From: Candidatus Izimoplasma sp. ZiA1
GTDB lineage: Bacteria; Bacillota_I; Bacilli_A; Izemoplasmatales; Izemoplasmataceae
NCBI GenBank assembly: GCA_002285055.1
Contig: NQYJ01000003.1
Coordinates: 124,001-188,000 of the forward strand
DNA: 64,000 bases
Reading direction: 5' to 3'
The notes under the pieces were generated by a model, which searched no databases, was not told the origin of the DNA, and saw only the letters and a list, made by a program, of their open reading frames with translations. The position numbers and the translations under genes are program-made. Position 1 is the stretch's first letter; every line of letters begins with the position of its first letter. Positions 26,755 to 35,253 of the stretch are shown here, one piece after another.

Positions 26755-27105
26755 ATGAGAAAAACTAATCCGATATATTTCCTATTTATGTTTTTAGGAC
26801 TTTTCACTTTTGTTTTTTCATTTGGATTTGTGCTACCTAGTTATATAAACACTACCTTTTTTATAGTTCCTGGTATTGTTTTTATATCAATATTTACTAG
26901 TATAAAACTAAGTAATGGAACTCTTCAAAAAAAAGCAACGATTTATAAATCATGTCCATATTGCAGAAACGAAATTGATGTAAATTCAGTGTTTTGTAAT
27001 GTCTGTGGAGAACAATTTAATAAAAATATAATTTGTGAATATTGTGGGCATAGTAATAGTGGTGAACTATTACAATGCGAAAAATGTAATGGGTTATTAA
27101 AATAA
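26755..27105 (+). CDS. Membrane protein with double zinc ribbon
   Basis: 116 residues: two N-terminal membrane helices (about 5-25 and 30-50), then cytosolic zinc-ribbon pairs CPYC, CNVC, CEYC and CEKC. Family function is unknown. AAGGAGA precedes the ATG. Its stop overlaps the start of a related gene (TAATG). Confidence 0.7.
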   Translation: MRKTNPIYFLFMFLGLFTFVFSFGFVLPSYINTTFFIVPGIVFISIFTSIKLSNGTLQKKATIYKSCPYCRNEIDVNSVFCNVCGEQFNKNIICEYCGHSNSGELLQCEKCNGLLK

Positions 27106-27428
27106 TGAGAAAAAAACTAACAATCAGTTTATCACTTTTAATTCTAATACTAATTTTAGTATTCATAAGTTTACTTAGAGCGAATCTAGTTTTAGCATTA
27201 TTATTAATTTTTGTGTTTATTGGTCTAGTAGTTACACTAACGCTTTATCTAAGTTATACTTTATTCTCTAGTAAAGATAATATCGAAGAAACATTAAAGA
27301 AAAATCCAACACTTAATTTAACAATATGTACAGAGTGTAAAAAAGATAATATTTTAGAGGATAAATATTGTGCTTACTGTGGTTCTGAACTTACAGAAAT
27401 TGCTAATATAAATGAAAAAAACAAGTAA
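27105..27428 (+). CDS. Membrane protein with single zinc ribbon
   Basis: 107 residues, same plan as the previous gene: two membrane helices (about 6-25 and 27-50) then one zinc ribbon (CTEC and CAYC). It probably arose by duplication of its neighbour, with loss or gain of one ribbon. Function unknown. Confidence 0.7.
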   Translation: MRKKLTISLSLLILILILVFISLLRANLVLALLLIFVFIGLVVTLTLYLSYTLFSSKDNIEETLKKNPTLNLTICTECKKDNILEDKYCAYCGSELTEIANINEKNK

Positions 27429-27459
27429 AATTGGGGATACTTCTCCAATTTCTTTTTTT
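27428..27459 (+). terminator. Intrinsic terminator before nfnAB
   Basis: AAATTGGGGA, loop TACT, TCTCCAATTT (one G-T pair), then a T-run. Confidence 0.85.
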
Positions 27460-27524
27460 GGGGTATTATTTTTAATTAATTAAGGTTATAATCAATATAG
27501 ATTAATAATAATTGAGGTGTAAAT

Positions 27525-28334
27525 ATGTATGAAATAATTAGTAAAAAAGTATTGAACAAAGATGTAGATTTGATGCAAATTAAAGCTCCTTTGGTTGCTA
27601 AAAACGCAAAACCAGGGCATTTCATTATTTTGCGTGTTGATGAAAATGGGGAAAGAATTCCCTTGACTATAACTGAAGTTTCTGATGATTTAGTTACCAT
27701 TATTTATCAAAAACTAGGTTTTTCTACTAGATTACTTGGAAAATTACAAGTTGGTGATTCTATTAGTGATTTTGTAGGACCACTTGGAAAAGCTTCACAT
27801 ATTGTTAATGAACATAAAATTATTGGAGTCGCTGGTGGGGTTGGAGCTGCACCGTTATTTCCTCAATTAAAAGAATATAAAAGACTTGGGAAACATGTAA
27901 CATTAGTTATTGGTGCTAGATCAAAAGAACACATTATTCTTTTAGATGATTACAAGGAATTTTGTGATGAAATATATATTGCAACAGATAATGGTAGTTT
28001 AGGTCAAAAAGGTTTTGTAACAGATGTACTACAAACACTATACCAAACTCACACTTATGATCATGCAATTGCAATAGGACCTTTAGTGATGATGAAAAGC
28101 ACGGTAGAGTTAAACAAGAAACATGGTATTAAAACAGACGTTTCTCTAAATCCAATTATGATTGATGGAACTGGTATGTGCGGAAATTGTCGAGTTAGTA
28201 TTGGTGGAAAAACATTTTTCGCATGTGTTGATGGACCTGATTTTCCAGGAGAAGAAGTCGATTTTGATGAATTGATTGCAAGACAGTCATATTATAAAGA
28301 TGAAGAACACATCTGTAATTTGGGGTTAGAATAA
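27525..28334 (+). CDS. nfnA: NfnA: NADH-dependent reduced ferredoxin:NADP+ oxidoreductase, small subunit
   Basis: 269 residues, ferredoxin-NADP reductase-like FAD/NAD(H) domain with a C-terminal [2Fe-2S] site. FAD-binding RIPLTITEV and a pyridine-nucleotide segment GVAGGVGAAPLFPQL are visible. The cluster ligands lie in DGTGMCGNC plus FACVDGP. With NfnB it forms the electron-bifurcating transhydrogenase that uses reduced ferredoxin and NADH to make NADPH. The same proteins have been called sulfide dehydrogenase subunits. Its stop overlaps the nfnB ATG. Confidence 0.88.
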   Translation: MYEIISKKVLNKDVDLMQIKAPLVAKNAKPGHFIILRVDENGERIPLTITEVSDDLVTIIYQKLGFSTRLLGKLQVGDSISDFVGPLGKASHIVNEHKIIGVAGGVGAAPLFPQLKEYKRLGKHVTLVIGARSKEHIILLDDYKEFCDEIYIATDNGSLGQKGFVTDVLQTLYQTHTYDHAIAIGPLVMMKSTVELNKKHGIKTDVSLNPIMIDGTGMCGNCRVSIGGKTFFACVDGPDFPGEEVDFDELIARQSYYKDEEHICNLGLE

Positions 28335-29716
28335 TGATAATAAAAGATAAAGTTAAAATGCCAGTTTTGAATAAAAAAATTAGACAAACTAATTTTGAGG
28401 AAGTAGCCTGTGGCTATGATATTGAACTTGCAAAATTAGAGGCAAAAAGATGTTTAGATTGTAAAAACCCTAAATGTATTGCTGCTTGTCCAGTTCAAGT
28501 TCCGATTCCTGAGTTTATAAAACTAATACTAGAAGATAAGCTTGATGAAGCTTATTACAAAATATATGAGGATAATATTTTACCAGCTATTTGTGGTCGC
28601 GTTTGTCCTCAAGAAAAGCAATGTGAAGGTGCTTGTATTGTTGGAATAAAAGGGGATAGTGTTTCAATAGGAGCGCTTGAAAGATTTATTGGTGATTATG
28701 CACTAGATAATGATTTGTCGAAAAATGAGACTATTATAGAGAAAAACATTAAAGTAGCCGTAATTGGTAGTGGCCCTGCAGGATTAAGCGCATCAGCAAG
28801 TTTAAGAAGATTAGGTTATGATGTTACAGTATATGAAGCTTTACATGATTTTGGAGGAGTATTAAAATATGGAATCCCAGATTTTAGACTACCTAAAAAT
28901 ATTGTAACTACTGAAATAAATAAACTAAGAACAATGGGTGTGAAATTTGAGAAGAATGTAATAATTGGTAAAAGTATAACTATTGATCAATTATTGAATG
29001 AATATAATTATCAATCTATATTTTTAGGTACTGGGGCAGGATTGCCTAGTTCTCTAAAAATAAAAGGTGAGAATTTTAGTGGTGTTTACTACGCAAATGA
29101 GTTTTTAACAAGAGTAAACCTTATGAAATCTCACACTTTCCCTAAAAATCCAACGCCAGTAAAAGTAGGAGATAATGTTGCCGTTGTTGGTGGAGGAAAC
29201 GTTGCTATGGATGCTGCAAGAACTGCAAAGCGTTTAGGTGCAAAAAATGTTTTTATTTTATATAGAAGAGATATGGATGCATTACCAGCAAGACTTGAAG
29301 AAATTCACCATGCAATAGAAGAGGGAATAGACTTTAGATTACTCAAAAATCCAGTTGAATTAATTGGTGATAAATATATTGTTAAGCAAGTAAAATGTGA
29401 AATAATGGAACTTGGAGAACCTGATAAATCAGGAAGAAGAAGACCAATTGGAACAAATAAGTATGAAATTATTGATATTGATTCTTGTATTATATCAATT
29501 GGACAATTACCAAATCCGATATTAAGAGAATCTACAGATAAACTTGATGTGGATGATTGGGGAAGAATCAAGACTAATGTTCATATGACTAGTATTGATG
29601 GTGTATTTGCCGGTGGTGATGTTGTTAGTGGAGCAGCAACTGTGATTTTAGCTATGGGTGCAGGAAAAGAAGCAGCTGTAGAAATGGACAAATATATACA
29701 AAGTAAAAAACAATAA
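28334..29716 (+). CDS. nfnB: NfnB: NADPH-dependent glutamate synthase-like large subunit
   Basis: 460 residues. The N-terminal Fe-S domain has CLDCKNPKCIAACPVQVP and CGRVCPQEKQCEGAC for two [4Fe-4S] clusters. The FAD domain begins VAVIGSGPAGLSA and the NADPH domain VAVVGGGNVAMDAARTA. The C-terminal GVFAGGDVVSGAATV is typical of GltD-like enzymes. No glutamate synthase large subunit is nearby and NfnA is adjacent, so NfnB is the better call. It ties NADPH supply to ferredoxin made by pyruvate oxidation. Confidence 0.9.
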   Translation: MIIKDKVKMPVLNKKIRQTNFEEVACGYDIELAKLEAKRCLDCKNPKCIAACPVQVPIPEFIKLILEDKLDEAYYKIYEDNILPAICGRVCPQEKQCEGACIVGIKGDSVSIGALERFIGDYALDNDLSKNETIIEKNIKVAVIGSGPAGLSASASLRRLGYDVTVYEALHDFGGVLKYGIPDFRLPKNIVTTEINKLRTMGVKFEKNVIIGKSITIDQLLNEYNYQSIFLGTGAGLPSSLKIKGENFSGVYYANEFLTRVNLMKSHTFPKNPTPVKVGDNVAVVGGGNVAMDAARTAKRLGAKNVFILYRRDMDALPARLEEIHHAIEEGIDFRLLKNPVELIGDKYIVKQVKCEIMELGEPDKSGRRRPIGTNKYEIIDIDSCIISIGQLPNPILRESTDKLDVDDWGRIKTNVHMTSIDGVFAGGDVVSGAATVILAMGAGKEAAVEMDKYIQSKKQ

Positions 29717-29726
29717 TAACCAATTA

Positions 29727-29755
29727 TTGACATACTATAATAAAAAAGGTATCAT
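29727..29755 (+). promoter_or_regulatory. Promoter of the FakB-FabT operon
   Basis: TTGACA (29727-29732), 17-base spacer, TATCAT (29750-29755). Two FabT-type boxes begin 15 bases downstream of the -10. Confidence 0.7.
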
Positions 29756-29769
29756 TTTCTTATGAATGC

Positions 29770-29796
29770 TTTGAATATCAAAATTTGAAGTTCAAA
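29770..29796 (+). promoter_or_regulatory. Two tandem FabT-type operators
   Basis: TTTGA-ATA-TCAAA (29770-29782) and TTTGA-AGT-TCAAA (29784-29796), centres 14 bases apart, between the promoter and the ribosome site. The known FabT box of streptococci and lactococci is TTTGATTATCAAA; the first copy differs at one base. A FabT-like MarR gene is second in this operon. Confidence 0.75.
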
Positions 29797-29814
29797 CAAA
29801 ATAGGAGGATACTT

Positions 29815-30672
29815 ATGTCAAAAATTGGTATGGTTGTATGTGGTAATTCAGGTATTGACTACATAAAACACGATTATAATATTAAAGTTCTAAGATCTAT
29901 TTTATTTATTGGTGATAAGGAGTATACAGACTTTATTGATATTACTGCTGAGGATTTTTATTCGAAACTAGAAAATAATCCAGCATTAACGCCAACAACT
30001 GCACAGGCGGCAACTGGAGTAATCTTAGAAACTTTTGAAGAACTAAGAGATAGTGGTTATGACCAAATACTATGTGTAACTGTTTCAAATAAATTAAGTG
30101 GTACTCATCAAGGTGCAATGATGGCAGCAAATATGGTTGAAGGAGTTAAAGTGACAGTATATGATAGTTTATCTGTTGCATACCCGGAAGCCAAAATGAT
30201 TTTAACAGCAGCTAAAATGGCTGAGGATGGTAAGAATATTGATGAAATTATTGATGCTTTAGACTTCATAAAAAATAATCACACTCTTTATGTAAGTGTA
30301 AACACCCTTAAATACTTAGTTAAAAATGGTAGATTAAGTGGGGCTAGTGGTTTTGTTGGTAGTTTATTAAAAATAAAACCATTACTTGTTTTAACAAAAG
30401 ATGGTAGAATAGAATCAAAGGAAAAGATAAGAACTACATCAAAAGCAACTGAAGCTCTTATTAGTAAATTTTTAGAAGATGCTCAAGGATTAGATATTGA
30501 GCCATATATTGTTCACTCAAATGCTACAGATAGAATAGATTTTGTTAAAGAAAGTATTTTGGCAGCAAGACCTGACTTAAAAGAGGTTAAGGATTATCCT
30601 TTAACTCCGGTAGTTGGAGCTCATGCAGGTCCAGGCGCTTTAGCACTAGGGTTTATTTTGAATAAGAAATAA
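29815..30672 (+). CDS. DegV-family fatty-acid-binding protein (FakB-like) 1
   Basis: 285 residues, DegV fold. Conserved blocks: SNKLSGTHQGA, NGRLSGASGFVG followed by KIKPLL, and the C-terminal VVGAHAGPGALALGF. In Firmicutes, DegV proteins (FakB) hold a fatty acid for phosphorylation by FakA. The start is ATG 29815 after TAGGAGGATACTT; an upstream in-frame TTG overlaps the operators. It heads an operon with a FabT-like regulator, supporting a lipid role. Confidence 0.85.
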   Translation: MSKIGMVVCGNSGIDYIKHDYNIKVLRSILFIGDKEYTDFIDITAEDFYSKLENNPALTPTTAQAATGVILETFEELRDSGYDQILCVTVSNKLSGTHQGAMMAANMVEGVKVTVYDSLSVAYPEAKMILTAAKMAEDGKNIDEIIDALDFIKNNHTLYVSVNTLKYLVKNGRLSGASGFVGSLLKIKPLLVLTKDGRIESKEKIRTTSKATEALISKFLEDAQGLDIEPYIVHSNATDRIDFVKESILAARPDLKEVKDYPLTPVVGAHAGPGALALGFILNKK

Positions 30673-30687
30673 AGGGAGCGTGACATA

Positions 30688-31125
30688 ATGAATTCACCAA
30701 AAAAAGTTATTAATGATTTATTGGTTGAAGTATTTAACCATATTTTAAGTATTGAAGGATCTACATTAAAATCAAGAGGCGTTACTTTATCAATGAATGA
30801 AGTACATGTACTTGAAGCTATTGAGAAAACTTTAGAACCTACAATGTCTAATATTGCCAGAAGACTAAGAGTCACTGTAGGAACATTGACTACTGCTATG
30901 AATAGATTAGTACAAAAGGGATATTGTACTAGATATAGCGAACTAGAGGATAGAAGAAAAGTATTAATTAAACTTACTGATAAGGCTTATGATGTTCTTA
31001 AAATTCATAATGTTTTTCATGATGAAATGATAGATGCAGTATTTGCTGATATGCAATTAGAAAAAGATCAAGTTTTGCTTCAATCACTAGAAAACATTTC
31101 AGACTACTTTAAAAACAAGTATTAG
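30688..31125 (+). CDS. fabT: FabT-like MarR-family transcriptional regulator
   Basis: 145 residues, winged helix MarR protein. The stretch NEVHVLEAIEK, then SNIARRLRVTVGTLTTAMNRL and the wing EDRRKVLIKLT, match FabT, the repressor of fatty acid synthesis genes in streptococci and relatives. Operators of FabT type stand at the head of this operon. FabT repression is strengthened by acyl-ACP in known species. Autoregulation of this operon and control of other lipid genes elsewhere are inferred. Confidence 0.8.
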   Translation: MNSPKKVINDLLVEVFNHILSIEGSTLKSRGVTLSMNEVHVLEAIEKTLEPTMSNIARRLRVTVGTLTTAMNRLVQKGYCTRYSELEDRRKVLIKLTDKAYDVLKIHNVFHDEMIDAVFADMQLEKDQVLLQSLENISDYFKNKY

Positions 31126-31138
31126 ATACTAAACACCT

Positions 31139-31167
31139 TTGCAAAAACTATTGATATATGTTAAAAT
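31139..31167 (+). promoter_or_regulatory. Promoter for the PadR-HAAS-DegV unit
   Basis: TTGCAA (31139-31144), 17-base spacer, TAAAAT (31162-31167), about 38 bases before the PadR start. Confidence 0.55.
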
Positions 31168-31204
31168 AAATTAGCATTTATCGAGTTTGAGGAGGTGTTT
31201 TTTT

Positions 31205-31528
31205 ATGATTAATTCAGACATAATAAGAGGTCATCTAGAATCTATAATTTTAAAATTAATTTTAGAAAAAGACCGTTATGGATATGAGATAAGTAACTGT
31301 ATTCTTGAAAGAACAAATAACTCGTTTAATATGAAAGAAGCAACTCTATATTCAGTTGTTCAAAGATTAGAGAAAAAAGATTTAATCGTTTCATACTATG
31401 GTGAAAAATCACATGGTGGTAGAAGGAAATATTATCGGATTACTCAACTTGGAAAAGCATATTATAAAGAGAAAATTAAGGAGTGGAAAGATCTTAAAGA
31501 AGTTCTATCTACTTTGCTGGAGGAATAG
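31205..31528 (+). CDS. PadR-family transcriptional regulator
   Basis: 107 residues: winged helix with ILKLILEKDRYGYEIS, ATLYSVVQRLEKKDLI and GGRRKYYRITQLG, the PadR signature. ATG 31205 is chosen because GAGGAGGTG lies before it; an upstream in-frame TTG is less likely. It is followed two bases later by a HAAS-domain membrane protein, the usual PadR partner that carries the membrane-stress signal. Confidence 0.88.
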   Translation: MINSDIIRGHLESIILKLILEKDRYGYEISNCILERTNNSFNMKEATLYSVVQRLEKKDLIVSYYGEKSHGGRRKYYRITQLGKAYYKEKIKEWKDLKEVLSTLLEE

Positions 31529-31530
31529 AG

Positions 31531-31950
31531 ATGAGACATATTGAGAATTTTGTAAAAAATATATTTAAAGATATGCCAAAAAGTCAACAAAAGGAAGAAA
31601 TTATAAAAAACACTATTATTAGTCTAATGGAAAAAGTTGAAGACTTAATGGAAAAAGGCTTATCAGAACAAGAAGCAACTGATAAAGCTGTGATTGAGTT
31701 TGGTACAATTGAAGACTATTATGATGATGTTAAGAAGAAAGAAAAAAGAGAAAAAAGAATAAAGACTATTAAGCATTACCAAAATGATTTGTTTTTTTCT
31801 GTTGTTGCTACAATTATAATAATTGCAATCCTTGCATTTGTTAATTTTTCGTATTCAACTGGATACTGGTTTGTTTTACCTTCTTTAGGGTTACTATTTT
31901 GGCCTTTAGCATTATTATATAAGTTATTTAATAAAAGGGGAGATAAATAA
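31531..31950 (+). CDS. HAAS-domain (DUF1700-like) membrane protein
   Basis: 139 residues. Residues 1-75 form a helical HAAS/permease-prefix domain with the typical GLSEQEATDKAVIEFGTIEDY segment, then a basic stretch and two membrane helices (about 90-110 and 114-132). It forms a signalling pair with the PadR regulator. Its stop overlaps the next DegV gene (TAATG). Confidence 0.82.
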   Translation: MRHIENFVKNIFKDMPKSQQKEEIIKNTIISLMEKVEDLMEKGLSEQEATDKAVIEFGTIEDYYDDVKKKEKREKRIKTIKHYQNDLFFSVVATIIIIAILAFVNFSYSTGYWFVLPSLGLLFWPLALLYKLFNKRGDK

Positions 31951-32813
31951 TGAAAAAAATAGCTGTTTTAGCTACATCTACAGGTAGTTTAGATTACCTT
32001 GACATTAATTATGAAAATTTAAGAATTGCACGAATGAAAATATTAATGAATGACGAGACTTTTGAGGATTATACTGAAATTACAGCTGAGGAGTTCTACA
32101 ATAGACTAAAGACCGATAACTCACTTGTACCTACATCATCTATGCCTTCAATTGGAGAAATTCTAGAAAATATAGAAGAGCTAGAAGCGGCTGGATATGA
32201 GGACTTAATTATTATGCCAATCTCTTCAAAAATGAGTTCAACTTATGAAGTGTGTTTAATGGCCAAAAATCAATATGAAGGTAAGATTAATATTGAAGTA
32301 ATTGACAGTGTTAATGCTGCAATTAGTGAAGGTTACTTAACGATTCGTATATTAGAATTAATTGAAGACAATAAAAACATAAATGAAATTGTAGAGTATA
32401 TTAATAAACTTAAAGTTAATAGAAAACAGTATTTTATGGTTGATAACCTAAGACTTTTTGTTGCTAATGGTAGATTAAGTGGAGCATCTGGTTTCATTGG
32501 AAGTATGTTTAAGATAAAACCAATTTTAGAAGTTAATGACGAAGGACAAATTGTCTCAAAAGAAAAAATTAGAACTACTAAAAAAAGTCTTCAAAAAATG
32601 GTTGATTTAATTTTGGAAGATTTAAAAGATATTAAAAATTTTATTGTTACATATGATACATCTGATAATGAAGAAGGATTAAACTTTGTTAAAGAGCAAA
32701 TTGAAGCTGCCCATCCTGGATATAAATATTATGAAGCACCAATAACACCAGTTGTTGGCTGTCATACAGGAGTTGGAACTGTTGGGATTGCTTATTTTAA
32801 TTTAGATATTTAA
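31950..32813 (+). CDS. DegV-family fatty-acid-binding protein (FakB-like) 2
   Basis: 287 residues, paralog of the DegV gene at 29815. Blocks: SSKMSSTYEVC, NGRLSGASGFIG followed by FKIKPIL, and VVGCHTGVGTVGIAY. Two FakB paralogs commonly differ in preference for saturated or unsaturated acyl chains; that is known elsewhere, not shown here. It is translationally coupled to the HAAS gene. Confidence 0.83.
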   Translation: MKKIAVLATSTGSLDYLDINYENLRIARMKILMNDETFEDYTEITAEEFYNRLKTDNSLVPTSSMPSIGEILENIEELEAAGYEDLIIMPISSKMSSTYEVCLMAKNQYEGKINIEVIDSVNAAISEGYLTIRILELIEDNKNINEIVEYINKLKVNRKQYFMVDNLRLFVANGRLSGASGFIGSMFKIKPILEVNDEGQIVSKEKIRTTKKSLQKMVDLILEDLKDIKNFIVTYDTSDNEEGLNFVKEQIEAAHPGYKYYEAPITPVVGCHTGVGTVGIAYFNLDI

Positions 32814-32816
32814 ATT

Positions 32817-32846
32817 TAAAAAAGACTGTGGAAACACAGTCTTTTA
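32817..32846 (+). terminator. Intrinsic terminator after the second DegV gene
   Basis: AAAAGACTGTG, loop GAAA, CACAGTCTTTT. Confidence 0.85.
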
Positions 32847-32860
32847 AATAGGAGATAGAT

Positions 32861-33379
32861 ATGAAAAAGATAAATATTGATAGATTAACAGTACTTTCAT
32901 TGATATTGTTTATATTAGCTATGGTTTTTCTTTTGCCATATATGAGTAGTCTAGGAGCGGATTTACCAGCTTCCTTAGATACTAGTTTTTTCTACTCTGT
33001 AGCTGATTTAAAAACTGCGATTTTGCTTTTTAATGATTCTCAAGCAGAACTCTATATTAGTATAAGATGGAGTTATGATATTCTGTGGCCTTTAGTTTAT
33101 ACTTTCTTTTTTGTGATGATGATTATAAAATTTGCTGATTCTACAAGTAGCAAAAAATCACATCTGCTATTTATTATACTTTCTTTTTTACCTTTTGTTT
33201 TTGATATGATGGAGAATACATTTATTACTCTCATTTTATTTTCAGACATATTCAAAACTAACCCCGTTTATTTACTTGCAGCAATTAGTAGTAGTATAAA
33301 ATGGATAAGTATATTTGCTGTGTTTATTATTATCGGGTATAGGGTTACTATTAATATCGTAATAAATTGTAAAAAATAA
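32861..33379 (+). CDS. Four-helix membrane protein of unknown function
   Basis: 172 residues with four predicted membrane helices (about 11-30, 74-92, 102-122, 137-163). A conserved-looking DMMEN motif lies near residue 117 and WSYDILWPLVY near 73. I do not recognise a named family. TAGGAGA precedes the ATG. It could be read through from the DegV unit past the terminator. Confidence 0.65.
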   Translation: MKKINIDRLTVLSLILFILAMVFLLPYMSSLGADLPASLDTSFFYSVADLKTAILLFNDSQAELYISIRWSYDILWPLVYTFFFVMMIIKFADSTSSKKSHLLFIILSFLPFVFDMMENTFITLILFSDIFKTNPVYLLAAISSSIKWISIFAVFIIIGYRVTINIVINCKK

Positions 33380-33397
33380 CTAACTTATCAAGTTTGT

Positions 33398-33425
33398 TTG
33401 AAATATTAAGTTATTGTGGTAGAAT
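33398..33425 (+). promoter_or_regulatory. Putative promoter for the Gx transporter gene
   Basis: TTGAAA (33398-33403), 16-base spacer, TAGAAT (33420-33425). Confidence 0.4.
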
Positions 33426-33457
33426 ATAAAAAGCATAAAACAAATATAGGTGATATT

Positions 33458-33967
33458 ATGAATACTAAACGACTTGTTACACTTTCAATCTTACTTTCGA
33501 TGTCAATAACATTAAATCTTGTAGAAATATTTTTTCTACCACCAACTCAAATTCCTGGTGTTAAGTTTGGATTGGCTAATATTGTAACTTTGATAATTTT
33601 ATATACATATGGTGAAAAAGATGCTTTTACATTAGTTATTTTAAGAATTTTTCTAGTAGCTTTAATTAGAGGAACACTTTTTGCACCTACTCTTGGCCTT
33701 TCGCTTTTTGGTGGCATAGTAGCTTACATAGTAATGGTAGTAATTAAAAATATGAAGATTTTTTCACCAATAAGTGTAAGCGTGATGGGATCCCTAGGAC
33801 ATTCTGTAGGTCAAATCGCATTTGCTATATTTTTATTAAATACCGCAAACTTAATTTACTATTTGCCATTTATAATTGCTTTATCAATTCCGGCTGGGTT
33901 ATTTACAGGAGTTGTAGCTAGTAATTTTATTAATAAATATGGAAATTTGATTAAACAAAAAGGATGA
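33458..33967 (+). CDS. Gx transporter family membrane protein (HepS component I-like)
   Basis: 169 residues, five to six membrane helices. The early block PGVKFGLANIVTLIILYTYG and GLSLFGGIVAYIVM match the Gx transporter family (COG4769, once called heptaprenyl diphosphate synthase component I). These genes usually occur with NusG-domain-II proteins, ApbE and Rnf genes, as here. ATG 33458 with AGGTGAT is chosen over an upstream start. The transported substrate is not established. Confidence 0.82.
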   Translation: MNTKRLVTLSILLSMSITLNLVEIFFLPPTQIPGVKFGLANIVTLIILYTYGEKDAFTLVILRIFLVALIRGTLFAPTLGLSLFGGIVAYIVMVVIKNMKIFSPISVSVMGSLGHSVGQIAFAIFLLNTANLIYYLPFIIALSIPAGLFTGVVASNFINKYGNLIKQKG

Positions 33968-33996
33968 TTCAATAAATTGAATCATCCTTTTTTTTA
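33957..33996. terminator. Bidirectional terminator between the Gx transporter and apbE
   Basis: AAAAGGATGATTCAA, loop TAAA, TTGAATCATCCTTTT with A-run and T-run flanks; serves both convergent genes. Confidence 0.9.
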
Positions 33997-35169
33997 TTCA
34001 TTTAAAGTTCTTAAATATTCTGATTCTAAGTTATCAGAGTATGAGATTGTACCATCCATACCATACCAAATTGCTTCAAGATTAGGTATTAAGTTTACAA
34101 ATGCTATCCCCTCTTCAACTGTCATTAAGAATATAGCTGTACTATAGATATCGCCTAAAGCTGCATCATCAGTCACTAAAGTAACAGCTCTTAGATTTCT
34201 CTCAGGTTGGAGTGTATTGGGGTCTATTATATGGTGTAAGTATTCCTCTCCAGCCATATAAAATCTGTCATAATCACCACTAGTGATGATTACATCGCCA
34301 TCCATTATTTCTAACCATGCATACCAACTTTTGCTTGTGTTAGGAGAACCAATTTTAAGTGAATATGTTGGATCAGTAGCGACAACATTAAAAACACCAC
34401 TGTCTCTTAATCCATATTGTCCTCCTACTAATACTATTGAAGTACCAGCATTTAATAAGTATCCGGATATGTCTAATGAATCTAGGTACTCTTTTAACTT
34501 TTGGCTCATGTAGCCTTTAGATACTGCGCCAAGGTCTAATTTCATGTTTTCAGTCATTGTGACAGTTTTATTAACATCATCAATAGTAATATTAGTACTA
34601 TCCATATAAGGTACTGTTACATTTAACTCATCTTGTGAAGGCTTTTCACAGATTCCAGACCAACTGTTATATTCAAAAGGATCAGGAATACATGCTTCAC
34701 GATAATCGTGCCATATTTCAAGAACAGGACCTAAGGAAATAGAAAATAAGTTACTAGTGTTTTCCTCGTGGTATAAACTTAGTTCAATAATATTTATCAG
34801 TTCATCATCAACTGTATGAGTATCAGTGGGATTTTGATTCATTGTGTAGATGTTAGTTACTCCGTCATAAGGATTATATTTATCGCTTATTTCGTGGTAG
34901 TATTTAATAGTTTCCTCGACTTTGGTTTCAATCTCTTTACTATCAACCTGCGGATCTATAAAGATTCTAAGATTTATTACTGTATCAAAATAATCTGATG
35001 TCCAATTAAAATCACAGTATAGCATTGAAGAAGAAGAATCTTTGAATTCTTGACTTAACTCGAATATATTATTGCATTCAGAGTTGTTTACATTCGGGAC
35101 TTCCTTTTTGCATCCAACTAGAATAAAAGATGTGATTAATATTAGCGTTGTTAAAAATATTTTTTTCAT
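33994..35169 (-). CDS. apbE: ApbE: FAD:protein FMN transferase, lipoprotein
   Basis: 391 residues. Lipoprotein signal with lipobox ILVGC (Cys20). ApbE blocks are present: KLDLGAVSKGYMSQ, LLNAGTSIVLVGG, HHIIDPNT and the metal-binding DDAALGDIYSTAIF. The enzyme transfers FMN from FAD to a Thr/Ser of D-x-x-[ST]-G-A-[TS]-x-[ST] motifs on extracytoplasmic proteins. Candidate substrates lie close by: the FMN lipoprotein at 35254, RnfG at 41410 and the rhodanese lipoprotein at 49076. Confidence 0.92.
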   Translation of the reverse strand: MKKIFLTTLILITSFILVGCKKEVPNVNNSECNNIFELSQEFKDSSSSMLYCDFNWTSDYFDTVINLRIFIDPQVDSKEIETKVEETIKYYHEISDKYNPYDGVTNIYTMNQNPTDTHTVDDELINIIELSLYHEENTSNLFSISLGPVLEIWHDYREACIPDPFEYNSWSGICEKPSQDELNVTVPYMDSTNITIDDVNKTVTMTENMKLDLGAVSKGYMSQKLKEYLDSLDISGYLLNAGTSIVLVGGQYGLRDSGVFNVVATDPTYSLKIGSPNTSKSWYAWLEIMDGDVIITSGDYDRFYMAGEEYLHHIIDPNTLQPERNLRAVTLVTDDAALGDIYSTAIFLMTVEEGIAFVNLIPNLEAIWYGMDGTISYSDNLESEYLRTLNE

Positions 35170-35222
35170 TTTTCCACCTCAAAAAGTATTATAACATTTT
35201 ATTAGCAAAAATAAAGTAAAAT

Positions 35223-35245
35223 AAAAAGCTGAAAATCAGCTTTTT
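35223..35245 (-). terminator. Intrinsic terminator of the FMN lipoprotein gene
   Basis: Minus strand AAAAAGCTGA, loop of three, TCAGCTTTTT. It separates the FMN lipoprotein from apbE. Confidence 0.8.
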
Positions 35246-35253
35246 ATAATTTC

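Noticed and set aside
27476..27700. Minus-strand frame over the nfnA start
   Set aside because: It crosses the nfnA promoter and coding start and has no ribosome site or recognisable product.
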